In this document: piece after piece, positions 53,983 to 62,931 of the stretch
How positions within the stretch are numbered: the first letter of the stretch is position 1
Layout of the letters: the number at the start of each line of letters is the position of its first letter
Assembly (NCBI GenBank): GCA_035532295.1
Contig: DATKRH010000022.1
Location: 1-64,000, forward strand
Reading direction: 5' to 3'
Origin: DASUBV01 sp035532295
GTDB lineage: Bacteria; Actinomycetota; Actinomycetes; Streptosporangiales; Streptosporangiaceae
Length of the DNA: 64,000 nt
Translations under genes and position numbers: made by a program
Notes under the pieces: model-generated
Seen by the model: only the letters and a program-made list of their open reading frames with translations
The model's database searches: none
Told to the model about the DNA's origin: nothing

Positions 53983-54111
53983 GTCCGCGCTCCAATGCGG
54001 GAGAGCTAGCTATGAGTGGGATAACGGGATATTCAGGACTCTGGCCGCGACAAGCGCGGCCAGTTCGGGGCAGCCAGGAAGACCGGGGGCGCCATCAGCC
54101 GCCCCTCACGG

Positions 54112-54552
54112 CTACCGGCCGCTGGGGGGGATCACGACGACGGGGCACGCGGCGTGACTCACGACCTGCGAGCTCACCGAGCCCAGCACGAGCGAGGCGA
54201 AGCCGCCCGCGCCACGCGAGCCGACGACGAGCAGATCGGCATCTTGCGAGGCGGCGACGAGTTCCTGCGTGACGAGGCCGTTGACGGCCTTGACCGTCAC
54301 CGAGGCGGGCTGAGCGTCGCCGAGCTCGCTGGTGACCTTGGCCACTTGCTCCTCGGCGGCCTTGCGGGCGACCTCCTGGGCGTCCGCGTCGGCCGGGTAG
54401 GTGACCGGGAGTCCCGTCCATGCGCTGGCCATCACCTGGTGCACGGTCAGCACGGTGAGGGCGGCGTGCTGAAGAGCGGCCTCCCGCGCTGCCCATTCGA
54501 GTGCTCGCTGAGAGCCTGTTGAGCCGTCAACGCCTACGACGATTCCCGGCAT
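54112..54552 (-). CDS. Universal stress protein, single UspA domain
   Basis: 146 residues. PGIVVGVDGSTGSQRALEWAAREA at the start, intact ATP signature GSRGAGGFASLVLGSVSSQVVSHAACPVVVI at the end. Close in sequence to the USP at 25214. Box J lies 109 bp upstream, shared with the divergent CBS-BON operon. Confidence 0.95.
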   Translation of the reverse strand: MPGIVVGVDGSTGSQRALEWAAREAALQHAALTVLTVHQVMASAWTGLPVTYPADADAQEVARKAAEEQVAKVTSELGDAQPASVTVKAVNGLVTQELVAASQDADLLVVGSRGAGGFASLVLGSVSSQVVSHAACPVVVIPPSGR

Positions 54553-54660
54553 TTCACTCTCCTCCTTCCAGACAAGCGACTGCCAATAGCCGCTCGAATC
54601 CTGGCACTACTGTCCTCCGGCGGCTCGATCTGGTGACAGGGGCCTTAGAAGGCCGGCCAA

Positions 54661-54674
54661 GGGCCTTTGGTCCC
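54661..54674. promoter_or_regulatory. DosR-type box J
   Basis: GGGCC-TTTG-GTCCC fits the consensus. It lies 109 bp before the USP start (minus) and 139 bp before the CBS-BON start (plus). Confidence 0.65.
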
Positions 54675-54680
54675 GACGCG

Positions 54681-54714
54681 CCCGGCTGGCGGGCCGGCCG
54701 GCCCGCCAGCCGGG
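54681..54714. repeat. 34-bp perfect palindrome next to box J
   Basis: Positions 54681-54697 are the exact reverse complement of 54698-54714, with no loop. It begins six bases after box J and lies about 100 bp before the CBS-BON start, so it would form a very stable hairpin in that leader. Confidence 0.88.
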
Positions 54715-54812
54715 GTCGTTGTGCCCTAGCGGCGGCCCTGGCGGCACCGCGAGGCTGGGTTCTAGGGCGGCAGGCTGCCTGGTTTGCCTTGGATCGGGAG
54801 GAGGCTGGCCCC

Positions 54813-55493
54813 GTGACGAGCACAGTCAAGGATGTCATGACCACCAACGTGGTGGCGGTCCGGAAGGAAGCGGAATTCAGGGAAATCATCAAGGTCATGC
54901 GGCGGCGCCACTTCAGTGCCTTCCCCGTGCTGGACGCCGACGACCGCGTGGCGGGCGTGGTATCCGAGGCTGACCTGCTCCTCAAGGAGGCGTTCCCCGT
55001 CGCGGGCGACGGCGCCGGCCGGCCCCATCGCTGGCGGGACAGGGCCAAGGCCGCCGCCCTGACCGCGGGCGACCTGATGACCAGTCCGGCGGTCACGATC
55101 GGGCCGGACACCCCGGTGACGGAGGCGGCCCGCGTGATGCACAAGCGGCGCGTGAAGCGGCTGCCGGTCGTGGCCGACACCGGCCGGCTGGTGGGCATCG
55201 TCAGCCGGGTGGACGTGCTACGCCTGTATGACCGGGCGGACGCTGACATCCGGGCGGAGATCGTCGATGACGTGCTCACCGAGGCCTTCCTGCTGGAGCC
55301 AGGCAGTATCAGGGTGCAGGCGGTGTCCGGCATCGTGACCATCACCGGCCCGGTCGAGAACCGCGCGGTCGCCCAGGCGCTGCTCGACAGCGTCTGGCAC
55401 GTCGACGGAGTCATCGACGTGCGGGACAGGCTGCACTACCCGATGAACAACCCGATGCACAACCCGGGCGAGAGCTACCGGCATGAGCGCTGA
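54813..55493 (+). CDS. CBS-domain pair plus BON domain protein, second copy
   Basis: 226 residues from GTG 54813 with GGGAGGAGG upstream. CBS1 about 4-60 (VKDVMTTNVVAVRKEAEF, AFPVLDADDRVAGVVSEADLL), CBS2 about 88-147 (AGDLMTSPAVTIGPDTPV, RLPVVADTGRLVGIVSRVDVL), BON about 152-215 (VQAVSGIVTITGPVENRA). Paralogue of 23449-24108 with the same architecture and also beside a divergent USP, so a USP/CBS-BON block was duplicated in the island. The tail is Met/Asn/Pro-rich. Confidence 0.93.
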   Translation: MTSTVKDVMTTNVVAVRKEAEFREIIKVMRRRHFSAFPVLDADDRVAGVVSEADLLLKEAFPVAGDGAGRPHRWRDRAKAAALTAGDLMTSPAVTIGPDTPVTEAARVMHKRRVKRLPVVADTGRLVGIVSRVDVLRLYDRADADIRAEIVDDVLTEAFLLEPGSIRVQAVSGIVTITGPVENRAVAQALLDSVWHVDGVIDVRDRLHYPMNNPMHNPGESYRHER

Positions 55494-55517
55494 GCTGGCG
55501 CCAGGATGGGAGACACC

Positions 55518-57080
55518 ATGGCGGAGCCGGGGGGCGGGCTGGCGCAGCAGCCCTATGCGGACATAGCGCAGACGCATTCGGCAGTGATCTTCTTCGCGGG
55601 GGACCGCGCCTACAAGCTCAAGAAGCCGGTGAACCTCGGATTCCTTGACTTCAGCACCGCCGCGGCGCGCGCCGCGGCGTGCGCCCGCGAGACCGAGCTG
55701 AACCGGCGGTACGCGCCCGATGTCTACCTGGGCGTCGCCGAGGTGCGCGATCCGGCCGGGCAGCCGTGCGACCACCTGGTGGTCATGCGCCGGATGCCGG
55801 CGGGGCGCCGGCTGTCCGCGCTGGTACGGGCGGGTGATCCGGTGACGGGGCCGCTGCGCCAGGTGGCCCGGGTCCTGGCCGCGCAGCACGCGTCCGCGCC
55901 GCGCTCACCGCAGATCGACGCGGCGGGCAGCCGGGATGCCCTGCGGCGCCGGTGGGACGACAACCTTGAGCAGGCCATGTCAGTGCGGGACAGGCTGCTG
56001 GACACTCAGGACATAGCCGAGACCGGCGAGCTGGCCCGGCAGTTCCTGGCGGGCCGCCAGCCGCTGTTCGACTCCCGGATCAGCGGCGGCCATGTCGTGG
56101 ACGGACATGGCGACCTGCTGGCGGACGACATCTACTGCCTCGATGACGGGCCGCGGATCCTGGACTGCCTGGAGTTTGACGACCGGCTGCGCTGGCTGGA
56201 CGGCCTCGACGATGCCGCGTTTCTCGCGATGGACCTGGAGCGGCTCGGCGCCGCCGAGCTGGCCCGGCGATTTGCCGACTGGTACGCCGAGTACTCCGGG
56301 GATCCGGCGCCGGCCTCGCTGCGCCACCACTACGTGGCCTACCGGGCCTTCGTGCGCGCGAAGGTCTCCTGCATCCAGGCCCGCCAGGGAGATGCCGGCG
56401 CGGCCGGCCAGGCGCGGCAGCTGGCCGAGATCACGCTGCGGCACCTGCGCGCGGGCGCCGTCACGCTGGTCCTGATCGGGGGCCTGCCGGGTACCGGCAA
56501 GTCCGCCCTGGCCGGGGCGGTCGCCGACCGGCTCGGCTTCTGCGTCCTGAGCAGTGACCGGGTCCGCAAGGAGCTCGCCGGCGCCCCGCCGCGGCGCGGC
56601 GCGGCGCTCCCCTACGGCACCGGGATCTATTCCGCCGCCTGGACCGAGCGCTGCTACGCCGAGCTCCTGCGCCGCGCCGCGGTGCTGCTGGCCAGCGGCG
56701 AATCCGTGATCATCGACGCGTCGTGGACGTCGGCGCAGCAGCGGGCCGCCGCCGCGGCCGTCGCCGGCGATGCCAGCGCCCGGCTGGTCCAGCTGTGCTG
56801 CACGGCCTCGCCGGAGCTAGCGCGCCAGCGGATGGCCACGCGACCGGACGGACTCTCGGATGCCGACGCCGCGATCGCCCGGCACATGGCCGCCGCCATG
56901 GCGCCCTGGCCGGCCGCCACGGTCATCGACACCGAACGCGGCGGAGCTGGCGGCGAGCAGGCGCCCTCCGGTGCCTCCGGTGCCTTCGAGGACCTGGTTC
57001 AGCGCGCCCTCGAAGCGGTCCGGCCGCATGGGGCCGACCATGTCTGGCGCCCCGCCCGCCCGGTGCTACTGCCGGACTGA
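55518..57080 (+). CDS. Phosphotransferase-like plus P-loop kinase fusion (Rv2004c-like)
   Basis: 520 residues from ATG 55518 (GGGAG upstream; ATG 55506 is an alternative). The N-terminal two-thirds is an aminoglycoside-phosphotransferase-like kinase: YKLKKPVNLGFLDFS near 32, catalytic-loop VVDGHGDLLADDIY near 193, then ILDCLEFDDRLRWLD. The C-terminal third is an AAA/kinase P-loop domain: GGLPGTGKSALAGAVADRL near 320, then VIIDASWTS near 400. Mycobacterial Rv2004c, of the same architecture, is a DosR-regulon gene of unknown substrate. Follows the CBS-BON gene. Confidence 0.88.
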   Translation: MAEPGGGLAQQPYADIAQTHSAVIFFAGDRAYKLKKPVNLGFLDFSTAAARAAACARETELNRRYAPDVYLGVAEVRDPAGQPCDHLVVMRRMPAGRRLSALVRAGDPVTGPLRQVARVLAAQHASAPRSPQIDAAGSRDALRRRWDDNLEQAMSVRDRLLDTQDIAETGELARQFLAGRQPLFDSRISGGHVVDGHGDLLADDIYCLDDGPRILDCLEFDDRLRWLDGLDDAAFLAMDLERLGAAELARRFADWYAEYSGDPAPASLRHHYVAYRAFVRAKVSCIQARQGDAGAAGQARQLAEITLRHLRAGAVTLVLIGGLPGTGKSALAGAVADRLGFCVLSSDRVRKELAGAPPRRGAALPYGTGIYSAAWTERCYAELLRRAAVLLASGESVIIDASWTSAQQRAAAAAVAGDASARLVQLCCTASPELARQRMATRPDGLSDADAAIARHMAAAMAPWPAATVIDTERGGAGGEQAPSGASGAFEDLVQRALEAVRPHGADHVWRPARPVLLPD

Positions 57081-57135
57081 GCAGCGCTTATCTTGGTGTC
57101 ACCTAGTTCGCGAGGCTGACGCTGCGGGAGCTGTG

Positions 57136-58854
57136 ATGGATTCGCCAGGACCGCGCACGCTCATGCCGCACCTGAAGCTCGACGACCTGCTCGCCGAGCT
57201 GCAGGCGCGGCTCCAGACGGTCCTGACCACGCGGGACCGCGTCCGCGGGCTGCTCGACGCGGTGGTCGCGGTGGGCAGCCAGCTCGACCTGGAGGTGGTG
57301 CTCCGCCGGATCGTCGAGGCGGCGATTGACCTGGTCGACGCCAGGTACGGCGCGCTGGGCGTGATCGGCGAGAACGGCGGCCTGGCGGAGTTCATCCCGG
57401 TTGGCCTGCCGGAGGACGAGATTGCGCGCATCCACCACTGGCCGGAGGGCCGCGGCCTGCTGGGAGACCTGATCGCCAACCCCCGGGCCCTGCGGCTGGC
57501 GGACATCGCCGACCATCCCCGGTCGTTCGGATTCCCTGACGGTCACCCGCCCATGCGCTCGTTCCTGGGCGTGCCGGTGCGGATCCGCGAGGAGGTGTAC
57601 GGGAACCTCTACCTCACGCAGAAGCGGGGCGGCGGCCAGTTCGACGAGGAAGACGAGGCCGTGGTGGTCGCGCTGGCGGCCGCGGCGGGCGTGGCTATCG
57701 AGAACGCCCGGCTGTATGAGGAGGCGCGCCGGCGCCAGCGGTGGCTGCAGGCCAGCGCCGACGTGACCCGCCGGCTGCTGTCGGGGGCCGAGCCGGGAGA
57801 CGTCCTCGACCTGGTGACGCAGCAGGTGCTGGAGATGTCGGGTGCGGACCTGGCCGTGCTCGCACTGCCGGAGACCGGCCGGAGTGAGCTGGTCATTCAC
57901 CATGCCGCGGGCCTGGACGCTGACCAGGCCCGCGGCCTGGCGCTGCCCCCGGGGTCGCTGTCGGCTCAGGTGCTGGCGACGGGGGAGCCGGTGTCGGTCG
58001 CGGAATTCAGCCAGGATGGGCGGGTCACGCCGGCGGCCAGGGCGGCGATGCCGCTCGGGCCCGCCACGGTCTTCCCGCTCGGCGGGTCCGGCAATGTGCG
58101 CGGCGTGCTGACCGTCGGCCGCCGGCCGGGGTCGATGCCGCTGGCGCCGGCCGCGGCGGAGATGGTCGAGTCGTTTGCCGCGCAGGCAGGGATCGCGCTG
58201 GAACTCGCTGAGGCTCGTCGCGACGCCGAGCAGGTCACGGTGCTGCTGGACCGCGAGCGCATCGCCCGGGATCTGCATGACCTGGTCGTCCAGCGGCTCT
58301 ATGCCACCGGGATGTCGCTGCAGGGAGCCATGCCGCTGATCACCCGGCCCGAGGCCGGGGAACGGGTGAGCCGGGCCGTAGACGCCCTGGACGAGACGAT
58401 CAGGGAGATCCGGTCGGCCATCTTCGCGCTGCAGGTCCCCGCGCCTGCCTCGCGGCCGGGCCTTCGCGAGCAGATCCTGGACGTCGCGCAGGAGATGACC
58501 GAGCCGCTGGGGTTCACGCCGTCGCTCAGCCTGGCCGGCGACCTGGACCGGGTGCCCGCCGACGTCGCCGAGCAGATGCTGGTGGCGCTGCGCGAGGCAC
58601 TGTCGAATGCGGCCCGGCATGCCCGCGCCAGCCGCGTCCAGGTCAGCATCGAGGCCGCCGCGGACCTGGTCCTGGAGGTCGCGGACGACGGTGCGGGCAT
58701 GACCGACAGCACCCGGCGCAGCGGGCTGGCGAACCTGGCGCGGCGCGCCGCCCAGCTGGGCGGGACAGTGCAGCTCAGCCCGGCGGATGACGCCGGAACC
58801 GAACTGCGCTGGCAGGTGCCCCTGCCCCCGGCCGTGCCCCTGCCCCCGGCCTAG
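57136..58854 (+). CDS. devS: DevS/DosS-like GAF-GAF histidine kinase
   Basis: 572 residues from ATG 57136 (GGGAG upstream), close to the 578 of DosS. GAF-A is about 45-195 and GAF-B about 205-360. In GAF-A, H137 (GHPPMRSFLGVPVR) and Y159 (GNLYLT) are 22 residues apart, as are the haem-ligand H149 and distal Y171 of mycobacterial DosS. Phospho-acceptor H381 is in RDLHDLVVQRL; HATPase boxes follow (REALSNAARHA and VADDGAGM). It should sense O2, NO, CO or redox through haem and phosphorylate the DevR-like regulator 35 kb away. Not paired with devR in an operon. Confidence 0.9.
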   Translation: MDSPGPRTLMPHLKLDDLLAELQARLQTVLTTRDRVRGLLDAVVAVGSQLDLEVVLRRIVEAAIDLVDARYGALGVIGENGGLAEFIPVGLPEDEIARIHHWPEGRGLLGDLIANPRALRLADIADHPRSFGFPDGHPPMRSFLGVPVRIREEVYGNLYLTQKRGGGQFDEEDEAVVVALAAAAGVAIENARLYEEARRRQRWLQASADVTRRLLSGAEPGDVLDLVTQQVLEMSGADLAVLALPETGRSELVIHHAAGLDADQARGLALPPGSLSAQVLATGEPVSVAEFSQDGRVTPAARAAMPLGPATVFPLGGSGNVRGVLTVGRRPGSMPLAPAAAEMVESFAAQAGIALELAEARRDAEQVTVLLDRERIARDLHDLVVQRLYATGMSLQGAMPLITRPEAGERVSRAVDALDETIREIRSAIFALQVPAPASRPGLREQILDVAQEMTEPLGFTPSLSLAGDLDRVPADVAEQMLVALREALSNAARHARASRVQVSIEAAADLVLEVADDGAGMTDSTRRSGLANLARRAAQLGGTVQLSPADDAGTELRWQVPLPPAVPLPPA

Positions 58855-58864
58855 GGCTGCGGTG

Positions 58865-59866
58865 CTAGAGCTGCGCGCCGACGAGGACGGCCAGGTCGGC
58901 GAGCCGACAGGTGTAGCCCCACTCGTTGTCGTACCAGCCGAAGACCTTCGCGAGGCTGCCGGACGCCTGGGACAGGCCGGAATCGAAGACGCAGGACGCG
59001 GTGTCGCCGATAACGTCGCGGGAGACCAGCGGGTCTGTGCTGTAGCGCAGGATGCCGGTCAGCCGGCCGGCCGAGGCCTGCGCAAATGCCTCGTTGACCT
59101 CGGCGGCGGTCACGTCGCGCGCGAGGACGACGGTGAGGTCGGTCAGCGATCCGTCCTCGACGGGGACACGCACGGCCACGCCATCCAGGCGGCCCGCCAG
59201 CTCGGGGATGACCTCGCCCGTGGCCCTGGCCGCACCGGTCGTCGTCGGCACCATGCTGACGGCGGCGCTGCGCGCGCGACGCAGGTCCTGGTGCGGGCCA
59301 TCCAGCAGCATCTGGTCGCCGGTGTAGGCATGCACGGTTGTCATGAAGCCCTTGACGATGCCGAACGAGTCATTCAGGACCTTGGCCATCGGAGCCACGC
59401 AATTGGTCGTGCACGACGCATTAGAGATCACGTCGTGCCGTTGCGGGTCATAATCCCCGTCGTTGACTCCGACGACGACCGTCAGGTCGGCGTTCTTGCC
59501 TGGCGCGGACAGCAGGACCTTGCGGGCGCCTCTCTTGAGGTGACGCGCCGCGTCATCGTGAGCGCGGAACTTGCCCGTGGACTCGATGACGATGTCGGCG
59601 CCGAGCTCGCCCCAGTCGATGGTGCTCGGGTCAGGACTGCACAGCACCCTGAACGGCGCGCCGTTAACGGAGATCGAGTCGGCGGAGTAGTCGACCGTGG
59701 CGGCGATGCGGCCGTAGGTGGAATCGAAGTCCAGCAGGTGCGCGAGAGTCCGCGCGTCGGTGACGTCGTTGATGGCGACGACCTGGATGCCCGCCTGCTC
59801 CAGGGACCGGCGCACGAAGGCGCGCCCGATCCGCCCGAAACCGTTGATCCCGACTCGAATAGTCAT
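58865..59866 (-). CDS. gap: Glyceraldehyde-3-phosphate dehydrogenase
   Basis: 333 residues from ATG 59866 behind GGAGG. NAD-binding GINGFGRIGR at the start, catalytic cysteine in SNASCTTNCVAPMAKVL near residue 150, and C-terminal WYDNEWGYTCRLADL. A complete glycolytic enzyme; with the aldolase and enolase it makes a third glycolytic gene in the island. Box K lies 103 bp upstream. Confidence 0.96.
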   Translation of the reverse strand: MTIRVGINGFGRIGRAFVRRSLEQAGIQVVAINDVTDARTLAHLLDFDSTYGRIAATVDYSADSISVNGAPFRVLCSPDPSTIDWGELGADIVIESTGKFRAHDDAARHLKRGARKVLLSAPGKNADLTVVVGVNDGDYDPQRHDVISNASCTTNCVAPMAKVLNDSFGIVKGFMTTVHAYTGDQMLLDGPHQDLRRARSAAVSMVPTTTGAARATGEVIPELAGRLDGVAVRVPVEDGSLTDLTVVLARDVTAAEVNEAFAQASAGRLTGILRYSTDPLVSRDVIGDTASCVFDSGLSQASGSLAKVFGWYDNEWGYTCRLADLAVLVGAQL

Positions 59867-59968
59867 TCTCTTTCCTCCCGGCTCGGGGCGGTATCTCCGT
59901 CTCTCGCCTCCGCTCCCACCCTCGGAGCGGGTCCCGGCCGCCGGTACGGCCGATGGGCACCGGCCCCC

Positions 59969-59982
59969 GGGCCTTTGGGCCC
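59969..59982. promoter_or_regulatory. DosR-type box K
   Basis: GGGCC-TTTG-GGCCC, symmetrical in its arms. It lies 103 bp before gap (minus) and 127 bp before the degenerate kinase (plus). Confidence 0.6.
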
Positions 59983-60108
59983 TCGCGTCCGGCGCCATGC
60001 CGCCCTACCTGCCTGGACACGCCAGACCGCCGCTGTAAGACTGGGGGCCAGGGCCTGCCAGCAGGGGGCCTGCCACGTCGTGCAGCCCGGCTCCGTGAGG
60101 ACGCAACG

Positions 60109-61314
60109 ATGAAGGCAGAGACTGCACGCGATCGCGAGTACCCCGAAAACGCCAGTGAACCTGAGCTGGCGTCCAGCGCGTCCAGCGCGTCCAGCGCGTT
60201 CCGGGGCCCGGGGCTGCTGGCGCGGACCGTGCCCTTCGCGGTGGTCGTCGCGCTAGCGGAGGCGAGCCTGGCGCTGCCGCCGGGCTGGAGCTCGGCGGCA
60301 GCGGCGGTGGTCAGCCTGGTGCTGCTGCTGGCGGTGCCCGCCGCGCTCGCGCTGCCCTGGGCGCGGATGCCGTCGTGGACCACGGTCCTGGTGCCGCTCG
60401 CCTACACCGGATCTGTGCTGGCGCTGCTGCTGGCGGCGGGTCCGACCTCGGGCGCCGGGGTCGTCCTGCTGATCCCGCTGGTCTGGACGGCCCTGTTCCA
60501 CCGCCGGTGGGAGTCGGCGTGCATCGTGGTGGCGGTCGTCGTGGTCCAGGTGATCGTCTCGCTGGTGCCGACGGCAGTAGCCGATGTGGTGCTCGTCCGC
60601 CGGGTCCTGCTCTGGGGGGCGCTCGGAGCGCTGATCTCCATCGCCACCCACGGGCTGCGCGATCGCATCGGCCGCGCGCAGCGGGAGCGCGCCCGGCTGG
60701 AGCGCCGTCTGCGCGAGCTGACCGTGCTGGAGGATCGCGAGCGCATCGCCGGCGACCTTCAGGACCTGGTCGTGCGGCGGCTGTTCACCGCCGGCCTGTC
60801 GCTGGAAGGGGCCGCGTCCCTGGCCAATAACACCAGGATGGCGGGCCGGATCGAGTCCGCCGTTCAGGATCTGGACGAGGCCGTGAAGCTGATCAGGCAG
60901 TCAATCTTCGGCCTGGCCCGGCGGCCCAGCGGTGAGCACCGGCTGCGGCAGGAGATCGTGCAGTTGTGCGGCGAGCTCGCCCCCGGCGGGGGACCCGGGA
61001 CCGCGTTCAGCTTCCGCGGCCCCGTGGACAGCGTGCTCGGCGGCGAGGCCGGCCGCCAGCTGCTCGCCATCCTGCGCGACGCCCTGACCGCGATCGGCCA
61101 GCGGGGCCGGCCCACCCATGTGGGCGTCACGGTCGGCGACGAGGTCTGCCTCACCATCATCGGGACCCGCACCCGAGGGCAGCCGCCTACGGTGAACGGC
61201 TACGACCACGAGCTCGACGGCCTGAGCGCCGGCTGCCGCCAGCTGGGCGCGACCTTGCACATTCAGGATGTCCCGGACGGCACGCGCTATTCCTGGCAAT
61301 TCCCCGCGCGCTAG
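60109..61314 (+). CDS. Degenerate membrane sensor kinase (pseudokinase)
   Basis: 401 residues from ATG 60109. A SSASSASSA micro-repeat near residue 22 is followed by about six helices (38-178) and a HisKA_3-like region: ERIAGDLQDLVVRRLFTAGLSLEGA (211-235). The acceptor His of the DLHD motif is Q218. The C-terminal ATPase-like domain also lacks its N-box Asn (LRDALTAIGQRG) and the DxGxG box (IIGTRTRGQPP). It should neither bind ATP nor phosphorylate itself, yet the frame is intact and conserved in length. It may heterodimerise with DevS-like kinases. Box K is 127 bp upstream. Confidence 0.85.
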   Translation: MKAETARDREYPENASEPELASSASSASSAFRGPGLLARTVPFAVVVALAEASLALPPGWSSAAAAVVSLVLLLAVPAALALPWARMPSWTTVLVPLAYTGSVLALLLAAGPTSGAGVVLLIPLVWTALFHRRWESACIVVAVVVVQVIVSLVPTAVADVVLVRRVLLWGALGALISIATHGLRDRIGRAQRERARLERRLRELTVLEDRERIAGDLQDLVVRRLFTAGLSLEGAASLANNTRMAGRIESAVQDLDEAVKLIRQSIFGLARRPSGEHRLRQEIVQLCGELAPGGGPGTAFSFRGPVDSVLGGEAGRQLLAILRDALTAIGQRGRPTHVGVTVGDEVCLTIIGTRTRGQPPTVNGYDHELDGLSAGCRQLGATLHIQDVPDGTRYSWQFPAR

Positions 61315-61345
61315 CCCGGTGCGGTGCCCGCCGGGCCGGCGCGAG

Positions 61346-62530
61346 CTACTGCGCCAGCAGCCCGTGCTCGGGGAAGACGGCGGCCCTGGTGGCCAGGATG
61401 GCCTGGTCGAGAGGATCGGCCGGGTCGTAGCCGGAGTCGAAGCTGGCATAGGCCGGCTCGCTGCCCTCGGTCATCAGCTCGGGGGCCTGGCGGCCGGTCC
61501 GGCTGGTGACGTAGTCCCGCCAGGAATCGGGGGTGGCGGCTCGCGGGTCGATCGGCCGTCCGGCCGCCTCGGCCAGCAGGTGCGTCCAGGTCCGGGGGAC
61601 GACCTGAACCAGCTCATAACCGCCCCCGCCGGTCAGCAGCCAGCGGCCTCCGGCGGTCTCGTGCGCGAGCTGATGGACGGCAGCGTGCGCCACGCGCTGG
61701 GCGTCGATGCTCAGCTGCAGGTCGGCGAGCGGGTCGAGCCAGTGCGTGTCGCAGCCGTGCTGGCTGACGAGGATCTGCGGGCTGAAGGTGCGCAGCAGCG
61801 GCGGCACGATGGCGTGGAAGGCGCGCAGCCAGCCGGCGTCCCGGGTCCCGGCGGGCAGCGCGACGTTGACGGCGCTGCCCGCCGCGGCCGGGCCGCCAGT
61901 CTCGGACGGGCGGCCGGTACCGGGGAACAGCTGCGCCGGGGTCTCGTGCAGGCTGATGGTCAGCACCCGCGGGTCGTTGTAAAAGGCGGCCTGCACGCCG
62001 TCGCCGTGATGTACGTCGACATCGACGTAAGCGACCCGCTCGGCGCCCGCCGCCAGCAGCCAGGCGATGGCGATGGCCGGGTCGTTGTAGACGCAGAAGC
62101 CGCTGGCGCTGGCGCGCATCGCGTGGTGCAGGCCGCCGGCGATGCTCGCGCCGTGCTGCGCCGTGCCCGTCCAGGTGGCCCGCGCGGCGGCCAGCGTGGC
62201 CCCCGCGACCAGTGCGGATGCCTCGTGCATGCCGGTGAAGATAGGGTCGTCCTCCGTGCCGAGGCCGAACAGCCGCGCCCGCTGCGTCGGCAGCTGGCCG
62301 CGGCCAGCGAGCCGCACGGCCACGATGTAGCCGGGGTCGTGGACGAACTCGAGCTCGGCGTCGGTGGCCGGCTCGGGCCGCTGCACCAGCACGCCCGGCC
62401 CGTCGAGGACGCCGAGGGCGCGGGCCAGCTCGATGGTCAGCTCGACGCGAACCGGAGCCAGCGGGTGACCAGGCCCGAAGTCATAACCGGCCAGCCGCTC
62501 GTCCCAGGCCACGTGGAGGGTACACGTCAT
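61346..62530 (-). CDS. Histone-deacetylase-family protein (AcuC-like)
   Basis: 394 residues from ATG 62530 behind AAGGA. Class I/II deacetylase fold: the start HVAWDERLAGYDFGPGHPLAPVR; metal and charge-relay residues in GLHHAMRASASGFCVYNDPAIAIAWLL (about 140-166) and YVDVDVHHGDGVQAAFY (about 172-188); then SLHETPAQLFPGTG, QHGCDTHWLDPLADL and TGGGGYELVQVVPRTW. All zinc ligands appear present. AcuC enzymes deacetylate acetyl-CoA synthetase; the acyltransferase-synthetase fusion encoded divergently is a likely counterpart. Confidence 0.92.
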   Translation of the reverse strand: MTCTLHVAWDERLAGYDFGPGHPLAPVRVELTIELARALGVLDGPGVLVQRPEPATDAELEFVHDPGYIVAVRLAGRGQLPTQRARLFGLGTEDDPIFTGMHEASALVAGATLAAARATWTGTAQHGASIAGGLHHAMRASASGFCVYNDPAIAIAWLLAAGAERVAYVDVDVHHGDGVQAAFYNDPRVLTISLHETPAQLFPGTGRPSETGGPAAAGSAVNVALPAGTRDAGWLRAFHAIVPPLLRTFSPQILVSQHGCDTHWLDPLADLQLSIDAQRVAHAAVHQLAHETAGGRWLLTGGGGYELVQVVPRTWTHLLAEAAGRPIDPRAATPDSWRDYVTSRTGRQAPELMTEGSEPAYASFDSGYDPADPLDQAILATRAAVFPEHGLLAQ

Positions 62531-62627
62531 GGGCTCATCCTTCCAGTCGTCGGCGCGCTCACGCGGCCGGGCTCGCGGACGGCGCGGCCCGCATCTGCTG
62601 GTAGCGCCCGGACGGCTGCCCACGGCA

Positions 62628-62641
62628 GGGACAAAGGTCCT
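62628..62641. promoter_or_regulatory. DosR-type box L
   Basis: GGGAC-AAAG-GTCCT, flanked by GGCA and GCC in near-dyad. It lies 98 bp before the deacetylase start (minus) and 84 bp before the small gene (plus). Confidence 0.6.
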
Positions 62642-62724
62642 GCCCTTACGGGCCGCAGTACTCCAGCGGCCGCGATCTGGACGCGGCAGGCTGGCAGGGA
62701 CGGCAGCACCGGAGGAGTACTCCC

Positions 62725-62931
62725 ATGAGGAACGTAGTGACGTGTGACCCCGCGCCGGCTCGCCTCCCCGAGGAGCCGCGGTCGGCGACCGGGAAACCGG
62801 ACGAGCTCACCGGGGCAGCCGGGGCGGCCGGGGGAGTGCCACTGGTCGCGGTCCGGATGGCCGGCGCGCCGGGAGATGTCGCGCCGGGAGATGTCGCGCT
62901 GACCGTGCAGACGCCGGAGGACGCGCTGTGA
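62725..62931 (+). CDS. Small hypothetical protein
   Basis: 68 residues from ATG 62725 with GGAGGAG eight bases upstream, a strong start. No known domain; the chain is Ala/Gly/Pro-rich with a repeated AGDV/PGDV-type segment from a 15-bp duplication near its end. Overlaps the next gene by GTGA, so it is probably a leader peptide or small subunit translated together with the acyltransferase fusion. Confidence 0.6.
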   Translation: MRNVVTCDPAPARLPEEPRSATGKPDELTGAAGAAGGVPLVAVRMAGAPGDVAPGDVALTVQTPEDAL

